Assembly (NCBI GenBank): GCA_905221605.1
Contig: CAJNDS010002486.1
Location: 294,954 to 358,953, forward strand
From: Symbiodinium natans
Lineage: Eukaryota > Sar > Dinophyceae > Suessiales > Symbiodiniaceae
DNA length: 64,000 nucleotides
Direction: 5' to 3'
Part shown: positions 54,670-64,000 of the stretch, piece after piece
Numbering within the stretch: the stretch's first letter is position 1
How the letters are laid out: every line of letters begins with the position of its first letter
Position numbers and translations under genes: made by a program
Notes under the pieces: model-generated
The model's input: the letters and a program-made list of their open reading frames with translations, nothing else
What the model was told of the DNA's origin: nothing
The model's database searches: none

Positions 54670-57600
54670 ATGTCGGGCCAGGCCAGCCAGGCCTTTGTCA
54701 TGGCCGGGAATGCTGGAGCAGTACCTGAATCAGGTCTCGCCTACACCTCCCAGCCGTCCCTGTCGCAGATCCCGGTGCGCGCCCGACCGGGCGCTGTCTC
54801 GGCGCAGAGCGCGACGGGCGCGGACATCCACGCGACGATGTCGGGCCCGGCAGCTCTGATGGGTGGCTCGTTGCTGGGGCTGTGTGCAAGTTCCACGCGC
54901 TCCAAGCGCAGCTCCAAGCGCAGCTCCAAGCGCACAGCCCTGCACGTTGCCACGGCCGACGTCCAGACGCTGAACGCTCCAGACGGGGAGGACGAGATGA
55001 TGGCAGGTGTTTCCGGTGGCGCCATGGGTGGCTACACGCAGTCAAATGTGGCTGCGCGCCGTGTGGTCCCCTCTGAGGCACAGCGGCAGGGCCGGAAGTA
55101 CGTGAAAGTGGTTTACGTCGTTCTGGAGTCCCAATACCAGTCGGCGATGACGACTGCCATCCGTCAGATCAACAAGTCGCCGGGCCCAGTTTGCATGGAG
55201 TGCGTGGGCTACTTGCTGGAGGAGATCCGGGATACCACCAGTGAGGAGCAGTTGGCCAAGGACCTAGATGACGCCAACATCTTCATCTGCTCCTTGATCT
55301 TCGTGCAGGAGCTGGCCGAGAAGCTCGTGAAGATAGTAGAGCCCCGCCGTGAGAACCTGGACGCGTGCCTCTGCTTCCCCTCCATGCCGGAGGTGATGAA
55401 GCAGAACCTATATCCCCCTTGGGAATTCTTTTTGCATTTTTGTTTATATAAAACCCAAGAGAAAATATCAAACATATTGTTTTTATTAAGGTTCTAAGGG
55501 GGAGTGTAGGAACAAGCTTGGCACCTTCGACCTGACCCAGATTGCCGGAGGGCCCCTGGGCAGTTTCGCGCAGCAGGTCAAGGACCTGCGCCAGAAGTCT
55601 CTCTCCAAGAACAAGCCGGCCTCGGGTGGCAATTTCCAGGATAGCCTCCTCAAGCTCGTCCGAACCTTGCCAAAGGTCCTGAAGTTCTTGCCAGGAGATC
55701 AGGCCAAAGATGCCAGGACCTTCGTCCTGTCACTGCAACATTGGCTTGGTGGAACGCCAGAGAATCTGGAGGCAATGCTCTTGCGAGTGGCCGGCGGCTA
55801 CGTTGCCGGCGTGGAGGACATCGACACGGATGCGCTGATGGAGCCTGTGGTCCTGCCAGACATGGGAATTTGGCATCCGCTTGCCCCGCAGATCTTCGAC
55901 AGCATGAGCGAGTACAAGGAGTGGTACGACAACGTGCATTGCCCTGCTTCGGGCATTCTCCCAAACGCGCCAACCATCGGGCTTGTCTTGCAGAAGTCGC
56001 ACATCGCGACCAAGGATGATGGCCACTACGTGGGCGTCGTGCAGGAGTTGGAGCGCCGTGGCGCACGTGTCGCGTGCACCTACACCGGCGGGCTGGACTT
56101 CTCGGTGCCGGTCCAGGAGTATTTGGCTGGACCTACTGGTGAAGGAATGGTGGATGCCCTTGTGAACCTGACCGGCTTCTCATTGGTTGGTGGCCCGGCA
56201 TCTCAAGATGCCAAGAAGGCCAAGGAGGTCCTCATGAAGCTCAACCGACCCTATCTGGTTAGTGTTCCGCTGGTCTTCCAGTCCTTCACGGAGTGGCAGA
56301 ACAGCCAGCTGGGTCTGCACCCGGTGCAGGTGGCCTTGCAGGTCTCTCTGCCCGAGATTGATGGTGCCATTGAGCCCTTGATCTTCTCAGGGCGCGATGG
56401 CACCAGTGGCCGCTCCATCCCTATGCAGGACCGCATCGGCGCAGTGGCGACCCGGGCCATGAACTGGGCAAACCTGCGCCAGAAGCCCAACTCGGAGAAG
56501 AAGCTGAGCATCTGCGTCTTCCAGTTCCCCCCAGACAAGGGCAACGTTGGCACGGCCGCATACCTTGATGTCTTCGGCAGCATCTACGCAGTAATGGGCG
56601 AGTTGAAGAAGCAGGGCTACACCATCGATGACATGCCTGAGAATGCCGAGGGCTTGCAGAAGTCCATCCTGGAGGACCCGGAGGCTGCGATGTCCATGTC
56701 GGACTTGAACGTCGCCTACCGCATGAGCGTGGACGAGTACGAGGAGCTCTGCCCTTTCGCCACGGACCTGCGTGAGAACTGGGGCCCTCCGCCCGGGGAG
56801 TTGAACACCGATGGCCGGGACATGCTGATCTACGGCAAGCATTTCGGAAACATCTTCCTCGGCGTGCAGCCCACGTTCGGCTACGAGGGTGACCCGATGA
56901 GGCTGCTCTTTGCCAAGTCGGCATCTCCTCACCATGGCTTCGCTGCCTTCTACACGTACCTGGAGTTCATCTTCAAGGCCGACGCCCTGCTCCACTTCGG
57001 AACCCACGGATCCCTGGAGTTCATGCCGGGGAAGCAGGTGGGTATGTCGGGCAGCTGCTATCCGGATCGCCTCATCTCAGTGCTGCCCAACCTGTACTAC
57101 TATGCTGCGAACAACCCCTCGGAGGCCACCATCGCCAAGCGCCGCTCTTACGCGTCCACGATCTCCTACCTCACGCCGCCCGCTGAGAATGCCGGCCTCT
57201 ACAAGGGTTTGAAGGAGCTCAGTGAGCTGGTGAAGTCCTACCAAGGCCTCCGTGAGAACGAGCAGCGAGGTGCCTCGATTGTGAACAGCATCGTGGCAAC
57301 GGCTCGGCAATGCAACCTGGACAAGGACATTGACGAGCTTCCCTCCGAGGAGGAGGACATGGCGGGCGTGTCCCTTGATGAGCGTGATGCTGTTGTCGGA
57401 AAGGTGTACAGGCTACTCATGGAGATTGAGTCCCGAGCATTGCCCATGGGCCTGCATCAAGTGGGCGTGCCGCCCACGGCAGAGGAGAGCGTGGCCACGC
57501 TGGTCAACATCGCCCAGCTAGACCGTCCGGAGATGGGCATCAAGAGCCTGCCGCGCCTGCTCGCAGAGTGTCGGGGGAAGGACATCGAGGCCGTCTACAA

Positions 57601-60054
57601 GGGCAACAACGACGGAGTCCTGGAGGACGTGGCCCTTGTGCAGGAGATCACCTTGGCGAGTCGGGCAGCCGTCGGGGCCCTGGTGCAGCAGTCCACGAAC
57701 TCGGAGGGCCGCGTGGAGGAAGTAAACCCCTTCATGCAGGACGTCTTCAACTTCTTCTCAGGCGGCTCTGAGTACAAGAAGGCCCTTGAGGAGGTGGGCT
57801 TCGACGGTGTCAGCGATGACGACCTGAAGCCCCTCTTCGAGTACTTGCAGGCGTGCCTCGGGGAGGTCGTGCGCAACAACGAGGTGGGGGGTTTTCCCGA
57901 AATCCTAGGGGTACCTCATTTGGGGTTCCCTTTCTAAGGAATCCTCTTCTTTTTGGGGGTTCATACTATATAGGGCTCCCCCCTGAGTTTCGTAAACCCC
58001 CCCCCCCCTTTAGGTCGGAAGCCTGATCAACGCCCTGGACGGGAAGTTCATCGAGCCGGGCCCCGGTGGGGACCCCATCCGGAACCCAGATGTGCTTCCG
58101 ACCGGCAAGAACATGCACGCCCTGGATCCCAACTCCATCCCCACCAAGGCCTCCTGGGAGAAGGGGGGGGACCCTTAAAAAGGGGAACCCTTCTGAACCC
58201 TCTCCTGGCTCTCTTAAACAGGGGACCTTATTCAGGGGCTCTATATCCCCAAGGGTCCAGGGACACCCGAAACCCTGAACCCTAAACTTACCCTAAACCC
58301 TAAACCCAAAGACCCTAAACCCTAACCCTAAACCCTAAACCCCAATCCTGTCCCCACCAAGGCGGCCACGGATGTGGCGATGGTGGTCGTGGATCGCCTC
58401 CTCGATTCACTCACGGAGCAGCAGGGTGAGATGCCCGAGTCGATCGCCTTCACTCTTTGGGGTACCGACACTCGGGACATTTTAAAATTTTTCCCTATTG
58501 GGTCGAAGAGGATTATTATCTTGAGGACTCTTTTTCAGAGGGTTTTCCAGGGGCCATCCCAGGACAACATCAAGACCTACGGCGAGTCCTTGGCACAGGT
58601 GCTGGCGCTGGTTGGAGCACGTCCCGTTCCAGACTCTTTGGGCCGAGTGAACAAGGTCTACCGGTTGCTTAAGAACCCCCCAAATTAAAATTCTTACCTC
58701 TAAGGGTAATATAAATACTGTAATTGTTTTGTGTTTCTTAAGCAAATATAAAAGAGGTGGAATTGATTCCGCTGGAAGAGCTGGGACGACCCCGGGTCGA
58801 CGTCGTGTGCAACTGCTCCGGCGTCTTCCGTGACCTCTTCATCAATCAGATGAACCTGCTCGACCGCGCCATCAAGGCAGCAGCGGAGGCAGATGAGCCT
58901 CCCGAGCAGAACTTCGTCCGCAAGCATGCCATGGAGCAGGCAGAGGAGCTCAACATCTCTCTCAGGCAGGCGGCGACACGTGTCTTCTCCAACGCAGCGG
59001 GCTCATATTCTGCAAACGTTGGCATTGCCGTGGAGAACGGCGCCAGCGTTGACGAAGAGCAGTTGCAGGAGCAGTTTGTCACTCGAAAAGGCTTTGCGCT
59101 CAGCTCAGATGCGCCCGGGGAGCTCATTGAGTCTTCTGGCTTGTTCAAGTCCGCCCTCAGCAAGGTGGACGTCACTTTCCAGAATCTGGACAGCAGCGAG
59201 ATCTCGCTCACTGATGTCTCCCATTACTTCGACAACGACCCCACCAAGGTGGTCTCCAACCTCCGAAAGGACGGAAAGAAGCCGGCGGCTCTCATTGCGG
59301 ACACGACTACGGCCAACGCCCAGGTCCGGTCCCTCTCTGCCCAGGTGGGGTCTTTCCAGAAATAGTTGTACCGGCGAATTACCCCTTATCCAATCCTTAG
59401 TGGGGTACCTACACCCTAAACCCTAACCCTAAACCCTAAACCCTAAACCCTAAACCCTAAACCCTAAACCCTAAACCCTAAACCCTAAACCCTAAACCGC
59501 CTAAACCCTCAACCCTCAACCCTAACCCCTAAACCCTAAACCCTTAAACGGTAACCCCAAACCCAGCCGCCAGGTCCGGTTGGACAGCAGGACCAAGCTC
59601 CTGAACCCGAAGTTCTACGAGGCGAACTTGAAGGGAGGCTACGAGGGTGTCCGAGAGATCTCCAAGCGGATGAGATTCTAGGATGCCCAGTAGTGCCCTT
59701 ATTCCCTTTTTATTGGGTTCTCATCGCATCTAAACCCCTATAAACCAAAAAGGGTGCACTTTTTTTTCTCTTAGGTTACTGGGGAACCCAGGATTTACTT
59801 TCGGCTGGAGTACGACCGCAGACGCCGTGGACAACTTCGTCTACGAGGACTGCAACACGACCTACATCCAAGACGAGGAAATCAAGAACAAGATGCTGGA
59901 GGCGAACCCAGATGCTCTGAGGGACATGGTGCAGACCTTCCTGGAAGCCAATGCAAAGGGCTACTGGGACACTGACGAGGAGAACATCCAGAAATTGCGG
60001 GATGTCTACCAGGAGTGCGAGGACAAGATCGAGGGCGTCGACTTTGCGGCCTGA
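54670..60054 (+). CDS. chlH: Magnesium chelatase subunit H (ChlH), eight exons
   Basis: ChlH binds protoporphyrin IX and, with ChlD and ChlI, inserts Mg2+ in the first committed step of chlorophyll synthesis in the plastid. Exons: 54670-55403, 55510-57883, 58014-58148, 58362-58466, 58563-58655, 58757-59323, 59574-59673, 59792-60054. Joined, they give exactly 1457 codons including TGA, about 1456 residues, slightly longer than plant ChlH because of the N-terminal extension. Seen: [14 protein letters not shown] (about 155), [20 protein letters not shown] (about 740), [75 protein letters not shown] and a DKIEGVDF end. The extension has a Ser/Lys/Arg repeat ([12 protein letters not shown]) and a short hydrophobic patch but no clear N-terminal signal peptide, so a further 5' exon with the plastid leader may exist. 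CobN is excluded by these ChlH-specific segments. Confidence 0.96.
55404..55509 (+). other. ChlH intron 1 (GA-AG, inverted-repeat ends)
   Basis: GAAC occurs at both junctions. The ends are imperfect inverted repeats: CCTATATCCCCCTT on the left against AAGGGGGAGTGTAGG on the right. Confidence 0.85.
57884..58013 (+). other. ChlH intron 2 (GT-AG)
   Basis: Placed by ..[13 protein letters not shown]... AGGT occurs at both junctions. Contains a C run before the acceptor. Confidence 0.85.
58149..58361 (+). other. ChlH intron 3 (GC-AG) with telomere-like repeats, family B repeat and 13-bp flanking repeat
   Basis: TCCCCACCAAGGC occurs at both ends of the intron. Inside are a family B block (about 58185-58262, shared with 8019-8105) and CCCTAAA units (58278-58340). 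Confidence 0.85.
58467..58562 (+). other. ChlH intron 4 (GA-AG), family C repeat
   Basis: GACA at both junctions. Nearly the whole intron is related to 13507-13606. Confidence 0.85.
58656..58756 (+). other. ChlH intron 5 (GT-AG, inverted-repeat ends)
   Basis: TTGCTTAAGAA near the left end is mirrored by TTCTTAAGCAA near the right end. The frame ..[13 protein letters not shown].. fixes the junction. Confidence 0.85.
59324..59573 (+). other. ChlH intron 6 (GT-AG) with telomere-like repeats and 11-bp flanking repeat
   Basis: CCAGGTCCGGT occurs at both junctions. A CCCTAAA array fills about 59410-59550. Confidence 0.9.
59674..59791 (+). other. ChlH intron 7 (GA-AG)
   Basis: GATT at both junctions; [18 protein letters not shown] gives the expected spacing. 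An alternative acceptor CTTAG 17 nt upstream would break the frame. Confidence 0.8.
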
Positions 60055-61418
60055 GAAGGTATCTCTTGGATTGCTCCAAGGTGAAGCACGGGAGCAGTCG
60101 CAGCAGCTTGAGTTCAAGAAAGCCTCGCAACTCTGAAAACTGTAGTTCCTTGTAGCAATCCTCTCATATCAGGGCCAGGTTGCTGCGAAGCCTTCTTTGA
60201 TTTTGTCCTTAGCCAGCTGACTGAAGAAGCATACACAGGCAGCACTGGCGCAGCACAGGCAGCGAATGAGCAACTAAACATGTCGATGAAGAGAAGCACA
60301 CTACATCGTCATTGTGTCAGTGTATCTTCAGCGCCGAACGAGCTGGCCTGAAATCTTTAAGAAGCGTCTCGCAAGAACAGATGAGGTCGGAGCATAAAGT
60401 CCTGCTCCGACGTTTCTCCTGAATCTGAATGTGTTCACCTGCTCCGGCGTTCGGGGCGCAGTGAGCAATCCTGCGGAATCACTGTCCAAGTTGCTCGTGC
60501 TCTCTGGCATAAGCCAATGAGTCGACGGGAGGATCCACAGAGTTCTACAAGACAAGCCCCGACCTCGTAATCGGATCTCCCTTTCGGCTGAGGGAACAGC
60601 TTGGCAGCAGTTGCACTTTTTTGAGTCGCGGCATGTCGTGGCCGAGCTTCGATCGCTCAGCCACGCCACACCGTTACGGCGGCGGCGAAGTTGTGACAAC
60701 CTTAATTCCGTGTAGCATCCGATGGCTTTCCTGGCACATGGGACACGTACAACCCACTTAGGGCCGAGAGCCCAGCTTTCAAGGCCGCTGCTCCGCTGGT
60801 GCCTTGAGCTGCGCAGCTGCGCGCGCACGCGGAAGAAAGCTTTCGGACAGCTGCCGGGCCTTGCCTTGTGCGAGTCTTGCTGCTGGTTCGTAGGGAGTGG
60901 GGGAATAAGGTACCCTACATGATCCCTTAAAGGGTCTATATAGGGGGAGATAGGGTACCTCATTCCCTCATTCCCTACTAACCAACATGAAGGAGTGCGA
61001 GGGTCGAAGCCCCTAGCCTGCCCCGTCTAGCCTGCCCCGTGAAGGCTCTGAGCGCTTACTCGCTGCATCTCGCTGCTCAGACTTTGAGAACCACATCCTG
61101 TTTGGGAACCGAAAAAAGCACTAAACAGCACCCTAAACCCCAAGCCCTGAACCCTGACTTAAGTATTATTTGAGTGTACCATGACGGTTGCAAAAGTTTC
61201 AACCTACTTACTCCGAACAAGGCACCGGGTGGCAAAATGAACCCTCAAACCATATATGCAAACAGCCTAAAGGCAGAACCCTTCCAAGCCGACCTAAACC
61301 CTGAACCCTGAACCCTGAACCCTGAACCCTAAACCCTAAACCCTAAACCCTAAACCCTAAACCCTAAACCCTAAACCCTAAACCCTAAACCCTAAACCCT
61401 CCGTCCGCCTTCCCTGAC
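60055..61418. other. Intergenic stretch after ChlH
   Basis: ChlH 3' UTR, then no supported gene; the 211-codon - frame at 60328-60963 lacks motifs. A hairpin with arms GGTACCCTA (60909-60917) and TAGGGTACC (60951-60959) is present. CCCTAAA arrays fill 61295-61399. Confidence 0.5.
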
Positions 61419-61475
61419 ATGGCGATGCTGACAGCAGCGGCGCTGGCCGGGAGCGCCGTGTTCGGCGCCTCCGCA
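61419..61475 (+). other. Possible first exon with hydrophobic N-terminus
   Basis: Directly after the CCCTAAA array, ATG 61419 reads MAMLTAAALAGSAVFGASA before sequence with a G-run and simple repeats. It could start the following membrane-protein gene, but the link is not shown. Confidence 0.25.
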
Positions 61476-62060
61476 TGGATAGTTCTCGACTATTTGCTTA
61501 AGACCCCCCTCCACAAAAGCAGTTAAGAAAGAATAATCCCTATAGTTCCCCTTATAAGGAAGAGTATTTATATTTTTTTTTTTTGGGGGGGGGGGGCTCT
61601 TAAGCAATAGTAGTTCTGGAGTTTATGAACAGCGGACTTCCAGGGCCCTAATAGGGGTTCGGATTTAGGGTTTAGGGTTTAGGGTTCTGCAAGTGCAAGT
61701 AAGTGCCATGCAAGAGCGGTCTGTTTACGCGGTGGCCAAAGAGCTACTGCCGATTTGAGTCGGCTATTCCTGTAAGTGCAGTGGTCGCGGACCATTGCCT
61801 CTTTTGTGCTGGCTGTGATGCCACGACAGGCCTGACATTGACTGAGCGCCTGTGAGAGAGAGCAAGAGAGAGAGAGAGAGGGAGGGTTTAGGGTTCTGTG
61901 TGTGCGGCAGACAGTCGAAGCTCCTAAGCCAGACAGTCGCAAGAGATAACCCTTGAACAAAACCTCCACCCTGAGCCAGAGTGTACAAGAGTACTCGGCC
62001 GCCCGACCCCGGAGCCCTAAACAGGGCAGTGCTTGAGCCAGCTAGTCGCCGCATAAAGTC

Positions 62061-62442
62061 ATGATTGCCTCCAGCTACGCGGGCAATGGCATGAAACCTG
62101 CACAAATAGACCCGAAGCGCGCCTCAGGCTACAACCGCGAGAACTTCCAGTTTGACAAGAAGCAGACGCTTGAGAGCTCCCTGTCTGAGCTGCTGTGTCG
62201 GGGGGTGGGGGAGGTTCGGGGTTTAGGGTTCAGGTTTTGGGGTTAGAGGCGCCCCTAAGCCCCGATCCGTGACCTTACAGACGCTCATCTCCTTCTTTGG
62301 CAGAGAAAGGCCATAAGAGTCATGCGGGCAACTGTCGTTTTGTCCTCGTACTGTTGCTGCCTTGCAAGCATAGCAACTGCTCAACTCCTATTTCTTGAAC
62401 CCGTGCGAGACAGAGAGAGAGAGCGAGAGGGAGAGAGCGGGA

Positions 62443-62480
<38 letters not shown>

Positions 62481-63370
62481 GAAGAGAGGGAGAGAGACGG
62501 AGAGAGCGAGAGAGAGAGTGCAGTGCAGACTCCGAGACCATCCGGGTGGGGTGCGTGCCCCTCAAGCCCCGCAGCAGCAGAAGAAGAAAAGGAAGAAAAG
62601 AAAGAGAAGAAGCAGGAGGAGAAGAAAAGGAAGAAGCGAGAGTCCAAGGAGAGGGCCTGCGATGGGGCATGCAGCTCAAGCGCTTTCAACTCTTTCGGGA
62701 CGACGTCCGGGATTTGGTCAACCTCACGGTGGACCGACCCTCGCCGCAGACTGAAGTGGGTTCTTGCTAAGACACTTAAGTGGCGCTAACCGTTGACGTA
62801 GTAAGGAAAGCATACTTTGTAATTTTATCTCGATACAATGGTAACTCAGTTTAAGTTCCCTCACCACCAACCATGCTTCTTAAGCTTCTGAACATTGAGT
62901 TGTTGTCGGGGCTCCCGAACTGTGGAGGAATGGACGTCTACCACCTGATCGGGGCGCTGTTCATGAAGTTCTGCATCATCGTCTTCTGCAAAGGGCGGAT
63001 ACAGGCATCTGCTCCGCCCTTCGTGCTGCACCTCTTCCAGCTGTCCAATGCGTGTGCCTTCCTGCAGCACAGCTGCAGCTTCCCTCCCATGTTTACCTGG
63101 CAGCTAAGCGGGCGGCAAAAAAACCCTAAACCCTAAACTTTTTTGCGAAGCCTTCTGTGCAGCGCTACCGCTTGCTGCATTCCACAAGTTATCCGGGGCA
63201 TGGCTTTCAGCACGTAGGGTTGTGTAGACTCGGATGAGGCCCAAAGAATCCGAAAGCCTCCTAAACCCTAAAACCCTAAACTCTAAACCCCAGGTACTTG
63301 TTGCTGGCCGTTTGGCTGAGCATGCACGCTTCGATCGCGTCCCACAGCTTTGGGGTGAAGATGTGTCTGA
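62061..63370 (+). CDS. Multi-exon membrane protein, uncharacterised dinoflagellate family (partial)
   Basis: Exon pieces: 62061 to about 62168 (YNRENFQFDKKQT), about 62675-62735 (LKRFQLFRDDVRDLVNLTV), 62928-63063 (MDVYHLIGALFMKFCIIVF, ..PPFVLHLFQLSNACAF), from 63294 (YLLLAVWLSMHASIASHSFG). Joining the last three with GA-AG (62736-62927) and GC-AG (63064-63293) introns gives one continuous reading with two strong membrane segments around 'VYHLIGALFMKFCIIVF' and 'LLLAVWLSMHAS'. I recall similar 'DVRDL..TV..MD.YH..GALF' and 'AVWLSMHASIASHSFGV' sequences in many dinoflagellate proteins without assigned function. The join after the first exon and the 3' end are not resolved; intron 63064-63293 contains CCCTAAA units. 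Confidence 0.55.
62405..62520 (+). repeat. GA-rich microsatellite in intron
   Basis: GAGAGA runs with interruptions, followed by an AAG/AGG-rich stretch to about 62650. Open frames through it (Arg/Glu repeats) are artefacts. Confidence 0.9.
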
Positions 63371-63990
63371 GCTGCTCTGGTTTTGGGGTTTGGGGTGTCC
63401 GGATAAACAACCATCAGTCGGGACGATCCAAACCGGGGACCCCAGTGGCAGCCTTCTTTGTTCGTTCTTTTGTTATATTTCCCCACCTTCGGTGTGGGGT
63501 TGTTAGATTTTAAACTCAACTCTTCTCCTCGCCCGAAACTCTTCTCCTCGCCCGGTCTACTCCTAGAGACTCCCTGGAGTGCCCAACCCCAGAGATTGGA
63601 GTGCCCAACTCAGACACTGCTGGAGTGCCCAACCCCAGAGACTCCTAAAGTGCCCAGCCCCAGAGAGTCCCTGGAGTCCCCAACCCCCATTGCAAGCAAA
63701 AACTAAGAAAGCGTGTTTGAATCAATGTGTCTTTGTTTGAACATCTTATTTGCGCTCTTTCCTTGTAACGAGGAGCAAGGTGGGGATGTTCGAAGTAAAG
63801 TATGTTTTTTTGGTTGCTTGCTTCGTTTGTTGGCTTTAGAGTTTGGGGTCCAGGTTTTAGGCACCCCAGGAGACCTGAAGCAAAGGGTTGAGGGTGGCCT
63901 GTTCTTCAAGAGCTTCGCCTCCCGTGCAAACCCCATGAAAGCAAGAAAGGCTGGACCCCTTCTCTTGGTTGTTGGGGGTATCTACCTGGG
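63371..63990. other. Stretch with no supported gene
   Basis: A short tandem pattern with GGAGTGCCCAACCCCAGAGA-like units occurs at about 63570-63690. Further exons of the membrane-protein gene may lie here but were not recognised. Confidence 0.4.
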
Positions 63991-63991
63991 G

Positions 63992-64000
63992 ATGTTCCCC
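63992..64000. mobile_element. Possible start of another MITE-like copy, cut by window end
   Basis: The window ends in ATGTTCCCC, the left terminus shared by the MITE-like copies. Too short to be sure. Confidence 0.3.

Noticed and set aside
54670-60054. Cobaltochelatase CobN instead of ChlH
   Set aside because: Segments such as [35 protein letters not shown] and [11 protein letters not shown] follow ChlH, and length fits ChlH.
60328-60963. 211-codon ORF on the - strand after ChlH
   Set aside because: No recognisable motif, spans a hairpin repeat, and composition is not coding-like.
62322-62789. Arg/Glu-rich 155-codon ORF
   Set aside because: Produced by GA and AAG low-complexity sequence inside an inferred intron.

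Overview
The window is nuclear DNA of a photosynthetic (peridinin-type) dinoflagellate; I cannot name the genus. The evidence is a dinoflagellate spliced-leader (DinoSL) sequence at the 5' end of a retroelement, introns whose inferred donors are mostly GC or GA rather than GT, plant-type TTTAGGG/CCCTAAA repeats scattered everywhere, PPR proteins with the repeated 'FNAAISACEK..QWQ' unit, and a nucleus-encoded, intron-split magnesium chelatase H subunit. Almost all convincing coding sequence is on the + strand, except the retroelement and one retroelement fragment.

Layout. 1-1660: degenerate telomere-like repeats. 1939-3926: a PPR gene. 4300-13500: short exon-like islands between telomere-like repeats. 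14047-14466: a small secreted Cys-rich protein. 15.4-18.5 kb: repeats, little coding. 19.1-22.4 kb: three decayed fragments of one reverse-transcriptase (RT) family, on both strands. 23.76-28.85 kb (- strand): a near-intact copy of that family with target-site duplication, A-tail, two ORFs and stacked spliced-leader relics. 29-37.8 kb: repeats and hairpin elements. 37.9-40.4 kb: a multi-exon Core-2/I-branching-like glycosyltransferase. 42.6-52.3 kb: a multi-exon PPR gene enlarged by a 3.8 kb internal tandem duplication. 54.67-60.05 kb: ChlH in eight exons. 62.06-63.4 kb: part of a multi-exon membrane protein gene.

The main biology is genome structure. About 27 introns can be placed from reading frame and family conservation; inferred donors are about 13 GC, 7 GA and 7 GT, always with an AG acceptor, usually AG|G. 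Short direct repeats often span the junctions. Several introns share sequence with each other and with intergenic copies, as introner-type mobile introns would. A second class is filled with CCCTAAA repeats, and three of these are flanked by unusually long direct repeats (11, 13 and 17 bp), suggesting that telomere-repeat insertion can create introns.

Functionally, ChlH makes Mg-protoporphyrin in the plastid, the PPR proteins probably act on organelle RNA, the glycosyltransferase would act in the secretory pathway, and the retroelement appears to spread through trans-spliced RNA. No operons, CRISPR arrays, rRNA or tRNA genes were seen.
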